NCBI GenBank assembly: GCA_029465975.1
Contig: CM055761.1
Span: 8,606,529 to 8,670,528 of the forward strand
Reading direction: 5' to 3'
DNA length: 64,000 nucleotides
Origin: Dallia pectoralis
Lineage: Eukaryota > Chordata > Actinopteri > Esociformes > Umbridae
Under the pieces are notes generated by a model, which did no database searches, had not been told where the DNA came from, and saw only the letters and a program-made list of their open reading frames with translations. The stretch's first letter is position 1. Each line of letters starts with the position of its first letter. Shown piece by piece: positions 48,356 through 60,343 of the stretch. Made by a program: the position numbers and the translations under genes.

Positions 48356-48581
48356 GTGGTTCCCGGGGTGTGGGCTTTATTCGCTTTGATAAGAGGATAG
48401 AGGCTGAAGAGGCCATCAAAGGACTGAATGGACAGAAGCCCTCCGGAGCTGCCGAGCCCATCACTGTTAAGTTCGCCAACAACCCCAGTCAGAAGACCAG
48501 CCAAGCCCTGCTGTCACAGCTGTACCAGTCCCCTAACCGCCGGTACCCAGGACCCCTGCACCACCAGGCCCAGAGGTTCAG
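48356..48581 (+). CDS. elavl4: elavl4 coding exon, end of RRM2 and start of hinge
   Basis: This 226-nt exon lies between an acceptor (ggccccacag) and a gtaaat donor. It encodes GSRGVGFIRFDKRIEAEEAI and KGLNGQKPSGAAEPITVKFA, then NNPSQKTSQALLSQLYQSPN and RRYPGPLHHQAQRF plus two bases of an Arg codon. RNP1 of RRM2 (RGVGFIRF) is intact. After RRM2 it enters the basic hinge, which in Hu proteins carries nuclear export/import signals and mediates protein contacts. One difference from vertebrate ELAVL2/3/4 as I know them: the residue before SRGVGF is Gly, where those proteins have Val or Ile. The length is typical for this exon in the family. Confidence 0.95.
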
Positions 48582-50931
48582 GTAAATACCTGGGGTTCAC
48601 AGCAAGGGTCAGGGGCAAAATCATTGGTTTAGATAAACCTGTCATCAGTAATATGCGTTGTAGAGCTATGTCTAGGATTCAAATGTCAAATTCCTTAACC
48701 ACCTTGTAAGCCATCAATCATCAATACGATGTCTGAGTCATGGTGTATCCAACCCAAGAAAGCATTTTTTTGGTTCCAATAGACTGGGTTTCCTGCAGCT
48801 CAAACCATATAAAAAGAACTGGTGACAAGACGCAACCAGGGGTTCTTTTGTTTACAACGGCTCCATTACATCACACCTTATTATTTCATAATGTCATCTA
48901 ATGTAATCATCCACTATTCCTTCCAATCACACATGTATACCAACCTCAGACTAAAGTCCTAATGAGAATATCGAATTTCATCTGAATAGAAACATTTATT
49001 ATTTTCTAGATCATTTATAATGTCTTTACTAATTTGACTGATTCCTGGTTCGGACCAGTCTGGATAAAAATGTTGCTAAAGGACAAAATGTATGAGTGAG
49101 CCCATTTTTAACATACACAGAAATCCAATTAGAACAGGACAAAACCGTATTCACCAAACTCAGTTAGAAAAGCCTCAACTACGCTGCCAGTGTTACCCAT
49201 TTGCCACCAGTAAATATAATGCATGTTGGTCTGATCCTCCTCTAAGAAGCAAACATAATCCATTAAGCAAAAAACAGTGCGTTCTCATTATTTGCAATGC
49301 TCCACAATACAAATGACAGTAATAAGTCAATTAAGCTTATTATATCTAAGGTAGGAGCAGGTTCTATTGGACAGATTTGTCATAAAAAGGACAATTTCAC
49401 ATTTCCATGCATTGAGAGGCAGCACAAAGACCCTATTGTGTGTTGCGGGCTTGGAGAGATTGTGCAAAATGCTGGCATCCGAGGCCGGTTGGTTTTAACA
49501 CAGCAGCAGCCCAGCAGATGTCTCCAGCGCAGCGGCCTGAAGCGCCTCTTCTGAGCATCCATTCCGATTGACTCATTTACCCACAAAGCAGATTGCTCAG
49601 TCCCAGCAAACACAATGGCCTAATTGCTGTCCTAATGAGTTCCCCTAAAAATAAAAACGATGCCCCTTTTAAATATATTTCTGTGGTGGTCAGGTTCACG
49701 ACAGGCACGTCTGCCCTCTGATGACCTGCCACCCAGACATAGAGTGTGTTTTGGAGGGGAAAAGCACTTCAGAATGGCCCAAACACTTCCATTAGGCTGG
49801 AGGAGTTAATAAGACGTGAAACAGCGTAGACCCATGTGGCAAATGAAGGTCATTGGCTTCGCATCCACAAAGGTTCTGATCCTCTGTACATGGCTGAGTG
49901 CTTTTAATCCTTAGCCCACAGAGAACAGTGTCTATCTGTCTGCAGGACTAGGCAACATGATTGTTCCTTCTAGCCAGCTACTAGCACTGACAAACACATG
50001 TCATCCCATTTTAATTGTTATATCCTTTCATCATCAACAGGTGTTAACAAAAAAACATGCAGCGTGATTTGTCATCTTTCTCCTTTAAAGTCTTTATCAT
50101 CTCTCATAAAATGCCAAACCATTAATCGGACAGGACTCTAGATAAGGGGGTGAATTGCTTCTTTTTTTTTTATAGTTTAGGATAGTGTTTGGAGGTATGA
50201 TCTATGTATAGCAGCCATTCAAATTACACACAGAATTCCCAAGTACCTGAGTGGCAATTGGAATGATGATTCAAATAAATGTTCATAGTTAATTAAATGA
50301 ATAAGAATGATTTTACAAGGCGGTCCAGAATCAGAATATACATGGAATTTAATTAATAAGAAAGACGTATGATAAAAATGTAATATTATGCTAATACTAC
50401 TTTACAATACTCCCCGTTGTTAATCAGTGGTTCTCAAGTCCTTTCTCAGGGCCTGATTCACCTGTTTAGGAGCTTTGTTGATAAGTCCAATTGTTAGCTG
50501 TGGAATAAAGTGAATGCATGGAACTGCTGGGGGTTCCTGGGGACAGGTTTGATAACCACTGTTATAAATCACTTATTTGACCTCAGCACAACAGCAGAGA
50601 TGTACAACGGAACCACTCTGAATCTGCCATGCACCATGACCATTTGTGGAGAGTGAGAGTGCTTTCCATGGGCCTTGTGCCTCTGTATGCTGGCTGATTG
50701 GGTGTCGGAGTGGCCTCTTGTGATGCCGCTGTACAGTACAGTTGCTAGCTATCCTGCTGCTTTGTTGCTGTGTGAATGACACCGCCCTTGACTTGTGGGG
50801 CTCCTCGGTGTAATGGTCCGATCTCTGAATGGCTCTCTTCCTTGAGTGAGGCAGCGATGTAAGAATTAGTTCCATTTAGTCAGTCAACCATCTGCCTAGC
50901 ATTAACCCTAGAACCCTCCTTCTCTTTACAG
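48582..50931 (+). other. elavl4 intron before the 39-nt exon
   Basis: The intron runs from gtaaat to ctctttacag. It contains a fish SINE-tail-like phrase (cagtctggataaaaatgttgctaaagga, 49057-49084) and a GC-richer patch at 49400-49620. No further exon was seen. Confidence 0.7.
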
Positions 50932-50970
50932 GCTGGACAATTTGCTTAATATGGCCTATGGCGTAAAGAG
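50932..50970 (+). CDS. elavl4: elavl4 39-nt hinge micro-exon
   Basis: This small exon sits between ttctctttacag and a gtaatt donor and encodes (R)LDNLLNMAYGVKR, using split Arg codons at both ends (AG|G and AG|G). It is 39 nt, so including or skipping it keeps the frame. The peptide is the characteristic hinge segment of vertebrate HuD/HuB/HuC. In mammals, hinge exons of this gene are alternatively spliced, which changes nuclear export. The sequence here shows only that both splice sites are good and that the exon is frame-neutral. It is too short to be found by ORF length alone. Confidence 0.93.
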
Positions 50971-53783
50971 GTAATTAAAACTTCACCGAATGCCAGATGT
51001 CCATGTTGACAAAATTATTTCTATCCTGTTTTCTTTATTTTTGGATGTCAGTAGCATTCAATTCAGTTCAAGGTTATCTTGCCTTGATTTCCTTTTTTAT
51101 TGTTTGCTTTGTTTCATTTGACTCCACCAAACCCTAGTGCAAAAGGGAAAAAACGTCTTACATTTTCTATTGTTCAATTTGCTTTGTTTAAAGGGCAGCT
51201 GAACTCAAAATCTTCTTTTTTTGGTCAAAAACATAGTTTTTATTGTAAACATGTACTGCAATGTGAAGATAGCATCATGTTTGTCATAAGGTCAATGTTT
51301 AAGTAGGCTTTTATGTTCCTGTGATATTTAGGGTTAACATTAACATGCCTTAGAAGAATTTGGCATTAACAATATATTTCCACTTTCAGTGGTAAAAGCA
51401 GAACTTAGAGACAGTGACTGACCTGCCTACAGCGCTTCAGAATGATCTGTTTACAGTAGAACAACATCTTAACAATGTTATATTGAAAGAAGACTTGGCC
51501 CTAAGCCCTTTTTGTGATGTGGTTCTGATCACTCGGGTCTGACATTGGCCAAACCTTGCCACTTGTCAAAACAATGTCAAATGTAAAAATCCATTTTCAG
51601 CTTGTGTCCAAAGACATGTTTTGTAACATGATACTCTATGAAACTGCTAGACGGAGGCACATTGTAATAGATCATTTTAAAACTTTATTGTATTGTGGCC
51701 ACTCACCCATAACTAAAGCATAAGCTAATTTAGCTCAAGTCTCCTAGCTTGCTAGTTTGTTTGTGAAACGCAAATATGGAACTTTGGCATTGGTGTTGGT
51801 ATTTGTACTGCTTGCTGGGGAAGTTGTAGACATGTTCTTAGAATTCAGCAGTTGCTTAGTAAATACTGCCTGCTGTGACTATATTGATTTCAGACAACAA
51901 CCAAAAAAGTTCAGAAATTCTCCACTCAGGACTTATTTGAACTACATGTTGGCAAATTGTTTCTATGGTGACTTAAGCAGGACAGGCAACACTAACTGCC
52001 ATAGGAAAATAACAACCACATTGAAACACACCCAAGGCGCATATCTGTTTTTTCCTAATGAGCAGCAGAAAACCCCATGTAGAATTTGTGAGTTCAGCCC
52101 CCCTTTAAGTATGATGAGTGCTGACTTTCAGTTTTCAATTGCTTTGAATAGTTTCTGTGTACATATTTCTGTTCTCTTGTGTGTAGCTGTTTTTTTCGGT
52201 GTGGGGTTTCTACCGGATTCAGGTCCTCTAGCCTAACCTTTGTCCAGCTCTTGATGATACACAAGGATAAAGCTTGGTTTAAATAGAACGTTTGAACCAG
52301 AAATACAGTACTGGTACCACCAATAGCACTCGCCACCATGGTTGTCACCAATGAATTTATTAAAAAGGTTAAAAAAGTAGTCAAAACTTGTGCTGAAGGC
52401 GTCAGTGAGGGGTGAGGCTGGAGACACCTGGATCCCTTCAGGAAATGCTGTTTCACTGCAGCAAGAGCCACTACCAATTCTAGTCCTTCATAGCTTTTTT
52501 GCTTTTGCTACCGTTGAAGCAGCTCTGAAACCACATGTTATCAGCTGATGACATTTTGTTGCATGCTACAGTAATCAGTGAATTCCTTTGATGTCCGTGC
52601 GCTTAAATGGAAAGTGTGATTTCGGATGTAGCATGAAAAAAAGAGCGTTTGCCATTTCCGTTTTTTAAAACGAAATGATTGAATAGATTCTTTGGTGAAA
52701 AGAGCAAATTCCCCTGAATTCATCGACTTCCATGACTGTGATTAGCCATGACTGTGATATCTTAGAGGGGGATAAAGTAACTAATGAGACAAGAACCAGA
52801 AAACATTGTGTTGGCAAAAATATTACGGCCGAAATGGTTGCCAGAGTACTGATGAAAGGTCTCAGTGATTCTTGGCAATACTTAAAGATGGAGGGAACCT
52901 AGAGTCTGTGGTTTGAGAAAAGCTATCGATTACCGCCATCCTCGTCCTCCCTACAACAGATGACTGCAGGAGTGGGTGGGGGTAATGCAGTTTGTTCTTA
53001 ATGCGACTGGGCTGTTAAGTGCTTCCATTTTCCATTTAGTCGCCTCCTTCCTTCCTTAAGGAGGAAGGCTTCTCCCAGACAGCTGCAGCAAAGCGGAAAT
53101 CTCAATTAAAGCATAACCAATAATGCCTATAGTCACTCCTAGAGACGGTGGCATAAGAAATGAACCTTTTATCCCATTTACCTTTTATTTAAAGTGGCAA
53201 TTTCCTTAAAGCGGAAAGGCAATTAAGTGAAGTCAACTGAGCTTTCAAATCTTTGTATCTCAAAAAGTGAGAAGATTACAAGGCGAATAAGAGAAGATTT
53301 ACTTGGTTTCATACTCAATCTCTGATGAATTTCAAAATGGTCTAATTCAGCAAGTTCCTGCAATTTAGCTCCCAATAGAGGCACTCAGAAAGAAAAGCTT
53401 TTTCTGTGGCTCCCTCAGAGGCTGCTGCAAGAGTCATTTCCCAGCAGGCCCCCCATGGAGCAGTCAGTTTCCAGAAGAAGCTGCTCAGTCAATACTGAGG
53501 AGCACAGAGGGGAGAAAGTCTATCAGTAGGAGGCTGCAAAGGGAAAGCCAGCACCACAGTCATAGTTTTAATGTCATACAAAGTCATAATGTTTGCACTG
53601 GTAATAATCCATGTTGGATGATGGAAATGTTAAAGCTGCCTCGTTGGTACTGTTTACAGAGGGCTGGTTGGAGCTAGATACAAAGCCTTAAAACCAACTC
53701 AGCAGATGATCTATGTTGCCAATTTTTCCTTAACATTGTGCTGTTTTTCCTCCCTCCCTCTCTCTGCCTATTTTGTGGTGCAG
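50971..53783 (+). other. elavl4 intron before the terminal exon
   Basis: It runs from gtaatt to gtggtgcag with a strong pyrimidine tract. I looked for the additional hinge exon known in mammalian HuD (encoding an LMSGPVPP-type peptide) and did not find it. The block 53030-53240 (cttaaggaggaagg, tctcaattaaagc, ggcaattaagtg) is a weak candidate conserved element. Confidence 0.65.
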
Positions 53784-54111
53784 GTTTTCTCCCATAACCA
53801 TTGACAGCATGACAAGCCTAGTTGGCATGAACATCCCTGGCCACACAGGCACCGGATGGTGCATCTTTGTGTACAACTTGTCTCCAGACTCTGACGAGAG
53901 CGTCCTGTGGCAGCTGTTTGGGCCCTTCGGAGCGGTGAACAACGTCAAGGTCATCCGCGACTTCAATACCAACAAGTGCAAGGGCTTCGGCTTCGTCACC
54001 ATGACGAACTACGATGAAGCTGCGATGGCCATCGCCAGTCTCAATGGCTACCGGTTGGGCGACCGCGTCTTGCAAGTGTCGTTCAAGACCAACAAAACCC
54101 ACAAGTCCTGA
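53784..54111 (+). CDS. elavl4: elavl4 terminal coding exon, RRM3 and stop
   Basis: The last coding exon starts after a long polypyrimidine tract and tgcag at 53779-53783, and ends with TGA at 54109-54111. It encodes FSPITIDSMTSLVGMNIPGH, then the complete RRM3 with RNP2 (CIFVYNLSP) and RNP1 (KGFGFVTM), ending KTNKTHKS. RRM3 of Hu proteins supports poly(A) and RNA binding and dimerisation. The paralogue call comes from this exon: MTSLVGMNIPGHTGTGW, NLSPDSDESVLWQLFGPFGA and VNNVKV follow the HuD wording. HuB has AGINIPGH..., LAPDADES and VTNVKV instead. Ser in TIDS and Thr in NKTHKS differ slightly from human HuD. It joins in frame to the 39-nt exon through a split Arg codon. Confidence 0.96.
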
Positions 54112-55945
54112 ATCCCTCCTCCTACTGGACCCCCTGTCACCACGACCACGACCACTCTACAGTCACCCGACACAGCAACTCTCCAACAGGAACACAGCAA
54201 ATCCACAACAAAAGAGAACTAGAAATGGCTTATAATATAACTTTGGACCTATAAGCCAATGTTGCCTAAGTATTACAAAATGAAAGATTAGAATATCCAT
54301 GATTTGGAACACCTGTGGTAATACAGGTTTTTTTCTGTTGTAAACCTTTCTCTTGGTTTTTTTGTGGTTGTAAAATGATTTTCTCTTCTATGTAAACAGT
54401 AGCAAAACCAGTCCCCCTTATTTCAGAGAAGAGAATGTCCTTTTTAGATTGATGTTTCTTGGTCTCGATTCAGGATTTTGTTCTTTTTTAAATCCGGATC
54501 CACTGTCGTTAGAATTATGCCTCCCTAACAACAGATGAAGGGAGGGGGCTCTTTTTTAAATTGGTGACCATTCATTCATTTTTAGTGTATATTAAAAGAA
54601 ATCCTATCAATTCTAAGGGATTACTCAATCCTGTTTTCTCTGATGCAGAAAAAAGAATTTCTAACATTTTTTGTTTTGTATTGCAAACAAAACACATGTC
54701 TTTCCTCACTTGGGTTTGGGAGATGGGGAGAGGGAGGGGATGGGTTAGCTTTCCAGAAGACACGTGAAGTGATTTAAAAAAAAAACACTGTTGCCAAAGA
54801 GAAAATCTCTTTGCTTGAAAATGCGTTTAGAAAAAGAAAAAAGAGAAGAGAAAATCTATTTTTATAATATGATAATTAAAATAATAATTATTGAAGAATT
54901 TTTACAAGAATCTGGATTTGAAAAAAGAGAACCATATTTTGACTGGCTAATTAGGGGGGCCGGGGGAGGGATTGGAGCCACCTTGTCTTGTTCGTTCTGC
55001 CGTGGTACTTTTTAGGATCAAAGGTTGTTTGTTTTTAGGAGAAATTGATTGGCAATGATTTTGTAGATGGAAGGTTTTGTCAAGGGATGGAAATGGAGGC
55101 AGGTGATCTTCGTAATTTTTCATAGTGCGTAGTTATTCAACAGCGATACCCAAAAGGTAAGGGATAGGGGTCTTTTGAGGCCTAACCATCCTCACAGTCC
55201 AGAGCCCAAAGCAAGAAGACCAATTGTTCACTTGTTTATCTTTTCATCATCAGTCAACATATAAAACATACACATTAATCCATTTAGAAAACCTACATTA
55301 TCTATTGGTTTCTTTCTTATTATTTTGTGGAAATAACTTCCTTTAGCGATCAACGGTAGGTGCTATATTACATGATTCACATATCTTAAATATCCAAATT
55401 TGTTGTTCTATGTGTTGTTTAGAGAAAAAAATACTTCGATGTTGGCATTGAATTGAGCTGCTGTTCTTGTTTATTTTAATTGTTGGCCCCCATCTGGTGA
55501 CACTTTTCCTTTCAGATATACCAGATTACAGACTTTGGGCCATGTAAGAATCACTTACGATTTTCTTTGGCTTGCTAACTTTTAGGTTTCTTGCTGAGTG
55601 TGAAGCGTTTGTCAAAATTCAATAATAATTAGCTAGTTCTGTTAGTCTAGATATTTGTTTCCTCAAAGGATCTATTACAAATGTGTTTTTATTTGTTGTG
55701 TACAAATAGATAATATATAGTCTACATTTGTTTTACAATATCTATATCTATGAGTTGTCACTGTTTTTAGTTTGAGCTTGTCTTTTTCATATGACAACTT
55801 TATGAAGTGATGGTTCAGTTACTAAGAAAACTTGTGAGGAATCCTGTTCAATATGTTGTCATGTCGCTTGTGAAAAAAATATTTGGATTACATTTGAGTT
55901 AATTACCGCGGCAAAAGAAACCGAACAAAACGTAGAAAATAACTG

Positions 55946-56026
55946 TATTTATTTATTTATTGATTGACTGTTTCATTGACTCAACTATTTATTTATATTG
56001 ATTATTTATTTTTGTATTTATTTGTT
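55946..56026 (+). promoter_or_regulatory. AU-rich element cluster in the elavl4 3'UTR
   Basis: The stretch 55946-55962 contains three overlapping ATTTA pentamers and the nonamer-like core TTATTTATT. A second group with repeated ATTTA follows at 55986-56026. Such elements control mRNA stability and are the class of site bound by ELAV/Hu proteins themselves. The motifs are seen directly; a role in self-regulation is inferred. Confidence 0.6.
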
Positions 56027-56344
56027 CCGTTGTCTGTGTATTTTGCGTGATTCTGGTACAGGGAGAGGGGATGTTTCTGAGCAAAAGGGAACAAAGTGAC
56101 TAGGGGAGAGGCTCTTCCATTAGTCCACTGCACTGAGAACTTTTAGTACGTTTGTGCTTTGTACCGATATATCAAAATTACAACATAAAAAATCTAAAAG
56201 TTGAACTAAAAAAATGTCAAGAGGGTTGGTGACGCTCTTCCCTTATTACTAGAAACAGTTACTCGCTATGCATAACCTAGTTGATAGTTAAATTTGCTAT
56301 TGCTTTTTTCTTGTCTTGTTAAACAAAATCTTTAAATCTTTTTC

Positions 56345-56350
56345 AATAAA
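56345..56350 (+). terminator. Proximal poly(A) signal of elavl4
   Basis: A canonical AATAAA lies in tttcaataaagtttag about 2.2 kb after the stop codon. The downstream region is T/GT-rich (gttataacagttgttctggttc), as expected for a cleavage/polyadenylation site. Confidence 0.55.
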
Positions 56351-56750
56351 GTTTAGTCTTAATAGAATGTTATAACAGTTGTTCTGGTTCAATATAACCT
56401 GTGATAAGTTTGTGTCCTTTTAAAGCCACTCCGCACCCTCCCTCCACACTACCGCTTTGTGATGAAACTTTATGCAAAAATGTGGGTCTGAAGCATAGTT
56501 TTCCATTTTCAAACATTTTATAACACCCAAGTTTGAAGGCTCGGGCATATGTATCCTAATCCTAATCAGTCAACTCACCTAAGAGTCAAACATATTTTTA
56601 AAGAATAATCATGTTTAGAAATTACATAAGAACATCTCTTTAAAGAGATCTTGAGCATTGCACACTAACTGTACTTATGGCTACAGTTTGTTGCTATTTA
56701 AAAAGACAGAAGGTATTTAATGGATTATACCCATTCTATATTTTATACTA

Positions 56751-56772
56751 TAATATATATATATATATATAT
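56751..56772. repeat. (TA)n microsatellite
   Basis: A TA dinucleotide run in the distal part of the presumed 3'UTR. Confidence 0.9.
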
Positions 56773-57151
56773 TTTGAAACGGTAATGGTAGGGAATGGTT
56801 ACAGAAATACTGAATTGGATTGTGTTGAGCCAGAAAACATGAGAAGGTGTAGGGAAATTGTAAACCACTCAGACGCATGCATATACATACTCTGTCAACA
56901 CCACATCATAGGTATCCCATCTGACATCATCCAACCAGTACGGTTCTGACCTCAGAACGCCAACAGACCCCTTTTCATGCTCCACAGCTGTTGGGAGCTT
57001 GAATTATGCAACGACCCCAGTAGAATGTTCTGATCTGTGCTGTTCTTATATTTCCAATGTCTTTTGAACTCTTACGACGTGTGCCTGTGTTCTGTCTAGA
57101 CCCTCTTGTGCGTATGTAAAAGTGTGTTTGCGAACACATTTGTGTTTGTGA

Positions 57152-57169
57152 GTGTGTGTGTGTGTGTGT
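57152..57169. repeat. (TG)n microsatellite
   Basis: A TG run flanked by TGTTTGTGAG-type imperfect repeats. Confidence 0.85.
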
Positions 57170-57644
57170 AAGGGTGTTTGAAACATGGGGCTGTGTCACC
57201 TCAATCTATGCCCAACCCTTATGACTCACACCATCCCCTGTAGCGCCTTATAGTGGCAGCCTGCCAATAGGAAATCAACAGCCCGTAGTGTGGGAGGGAA
57301 GGTTAAGAGAGGAACAAAGCTCTTGTCATTTTTCATTTTCTCCTGAAATGTGTTTGTTTACTATCTGAAAAGTATATCTTTAAAGACAAAAAAGATGAAA
57401 AAAGTTCACAGGGCCTTAATGGTCTATCCTACTTACGTTATTACTTATCAATTATTGATTATTGATTATCGTTGCTATTATCCTTAGTATTCTTATTATT
57501 ATTAATCAAATTACTGCGATGAATATCCTTGCTAGTTTAGGTCATTTCTGAAACTGGAAACAAAATAAAAATCTTGCTGTAAATGTTTTTTTTTCTTCAT
57601 AAAACTGTTGTGTTTGAATTATTTGTACTTTTGAATGTTGGGAC

Positions 57645-57650
57645 AATAAA
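57645..57650 (+). terminator. Distal poly(A) signal of elavl4
   Basis: An AATAAA (gggacaataaaatgagg) is followed within about 20 bases by GT-rich sequence (gaggtgttgaagagcttagttg). A second AATAAA at 57564-57569 lies upstream. I take this as the likely end of the long transcript form. Confidence 0.5.
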
Positions 57651-57665
57651 ATGAGGTGTTGAAGA

Positions 57666-60340
57666 GCTTAGTTGTTTCTTCTCGTAATTAGCATCACTCA
57701 ACATTCATCTATGGGAAAAGAGAATTTTAAAGACCTCCTATTAATTAACCCGTTAAGATTAATTTGAACATCATACCCCCTCAAAAAACAACCAAAAAAT
57801 ATCTGTCAAAAGGTCATTTGGGAAACTATTAGAAATGTCAGGTAAGAAATTATCAGGGGTGCCTGCGGTTTAAATATAAACCCTAAATGATCTTTTAAGA
57901 GAAAAGATCCTCCAACTTTTTCTTTTTTAAGTACAGTCTACTATATTTCATAAAAAATTCACAACTTGATATGAAATAAAGATCATCAGATCTGCTATGT
58001 ATCAACCAAACACTTGAAACACTTTATTTTTATAACGGCAGTCACACAAAATCAGGTTAGGTGACATCTGAAATGGTACTGTGAGATTATAGTGCCCCCT
58101 GCATCTCTGTGAAAGTATTATTCTATCTCATCTGTTATTCTACATCATAAATGCTCACATGTTGACACTGACATAAAGCTCAGAAATATTGCCCAATCTT
58201 GTCCAATCATGTGGGACATTTTCCAACCACACTGATCGCAGAAAGAAAAACAAAGGCCATTCTGGATGCCAAGGACATTATGGATGTAAGAGGAGCTGTC
58301 CAGTCAGCCTTGTCTTTTCCTGTTGTTAGAGGTTTAATGAGGCAGGAATCCCATCAAGGCCGAGTTCTAAGAACATGAGTCACTCTGTTCCACTGCTCTG
58401 CCATCAGCATGCTGATGGAATAATCTTTCCATTAAGTTTACGTACAGAACGGCACAGTTTCTCAAACTAGTTGTACTGAATCCTATTGAGAGAAAAGGCA
58501 CTGTTGGGAAACATTCCCAGGACATCCCTTGTCCCCTCCAGCTTCTCATGATTGCCGGCGGTATCACGTGATCCCTGTTCTCAGTTTTAATATAAACCTA
58601 TGATCACACTTGTTACGTTGTGTGAATGTCAGCCTCCTGCGCTGGTGCGATAGAGAAGCAAGCTGCCAAAGGAAAAGCATGAAGCTGCCTCGGTAGGAGA
58701 CATTTTTTGACAAGAGTTTTTCTCTCTCTCCCTTTCTCTCTCCCCCAAATATAAATCCATATGGCAGTGTGACTGCGCCCCTCTCCTCTTCTTGCCCCTC
58801 TGTCACCTCCCCAGGCAGCAGACGTCTTTCTCTACACTGCGTGGCAGTATAGTGGCAGTGGCTGGCAGCAGCACTGGGCGCCTGACACTGCCTGTTTGTT
58901 TAGAGACAGACGGCATGACTCCAATGTGTTCAGCCTCAGCTCCAGGCCTCTACTAAAGCCTCTCACACTGGCACCAGGCAGTTATGGATTCAGACTCACC
59001 CTCCTATTTATCATTTGGCTATTAATCCCACCTACGTGGAATATTGTAAGAGTGCACGGAAGTCGTTTTTTGGTCTCATTCTGTAAATACACACCCTAAG
59101 ATTCTCAATACATACTATGGTAATAGTGTTTTACATGATTCACAATGCAATTAAGATGGAAAGAATGTCAGCAAAAAGAGTGATGCTTGAAAAACCTAAA
59201 GCTGATCGTCTGCCAGTAAATCCATCATGAACTGAATCCATTTTTCCCAATGCAAGGCCTGGCTGTGGCCAGGAACTGTCCGTAGATTGGTGCGAGCATC
59301 TCTGCTCAGCAACCATAGCTTCCAACCATCTGTCGCAGAGGGCCGCCATGTTCCAAAGCCAATCATCTCAATCCAAGGCCCCTAGAACATTCCCTCCTCA
59401 ATCCAACAGCAGACTGGTACACAAGCCAATGCCAGAATTGGGACCGCACGCATCTGTCACAGACACACCAGCCACACCTAGCACATACAAAGGTCCAGCT
59501 TTCAAAACATGACTTGTGTCGTTCTTTTGTTTCCACAACAAATACTTGCGTACACCCAAATTAGAGTCTTCTTTATTGTACATCCATCAAGGACACAGAA
59601 ACATTCCTGAACTCAATGACATTATCGGTATTACCCCGTCGATCATTTCAGAATACTACGGTAAATGAAAAGGGGCTGAAAAAGATTAGCAATGTGCCTG
59701 CCTTTGTTCAATATTCTTAAGGCCCATTAGGTTAACGAACAGACTTGTTATAAATGTGTGTCGTGACTTGAGAATTCAACAAACCTTGAAATGTGAAAAT
59801 ATCGCAATCATCACATCTCGTCAAATGCTGAGGGGAATATCAGGGATAATGAATAGCCTGATCCACTGACTTAACATTTAATCTTTACACATACAGCGTA
59901 AAGTTCAAAGGGACAATGGGTGACACATTTTAGTAGGCGTTGATTGGACAGCTGTGACAAACTACACACTGGTATAGACGAGCATACAATACATTCCTTC
60001 CCAGGGTTCAACTAGTGAAAGGATAAAGTGTACCAATAAATATGTGATGTCAACTCAATTGACCAAGGCTAAATCCAGGACTCTGAAATTGCTATGGTCA
60101 GGAGTTACAGCAAACAATTGTCAACAATGATTCAAATGCATGCATTTTCAAGTTTAGCAAGCAAAGACGTATAATAATTTGGAAAGTATGTTATTTGAAT
60201 AATCTATTAGAAAAAGATTATCAATAATTTATAGTGTAATTTATCCCAATAAACAAACAACTTCTGCTCACTTTAAACACTACAAAACACAAGATAATCA
60301 TACAACAATATTCACCATTGAGAATAAAAAAATAAAAAAA
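57666..60340. other. Intergenic sequence downstream of elavl4
   Basis: No gene was recognised. 58550-58930 is GC-richer, with a palindromic E-box TCACGTGA (58564-58571) and a C/T-rich tract (58715-58745), and could be regulatory. Short open frames have no recognised similarity. Confidence 0.5.
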
Positions 60341-60343
60341 TAA

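Larger units (their letters stand above)
54112..57665 (+). other. elavl4: elavl4 3' untranslated region
   Basis: No coding similarity is seen after the stop. The stretch is AT-rich with many U-runs. A polyadenylation signal AATAAA lies at 56345-56350, and further ones at 57564-57569 and 57645-57650, the last followed by GU-rich sequence. This gives possible UTRs of about 2.2 kb or 3.5 kb. AU-rich element cores cluster at 55946-56026. A (TA)n run (56751-56772) and a (TG)n run (57152-57169) fall in the distal part. Neuronal Hu genes usually have long, AU-rich 3'UTRs with alternative ends, so the layout fits. The true cleavage sites are inferred, not seen. Confidence 0.8.

Noticed and set aside
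51757..52236. 159-codon open frame in the last intron
   Set aside because: Lies in the middle of a spliced elavl4 intron, with no recognised domain and no repeat match; likely chance.
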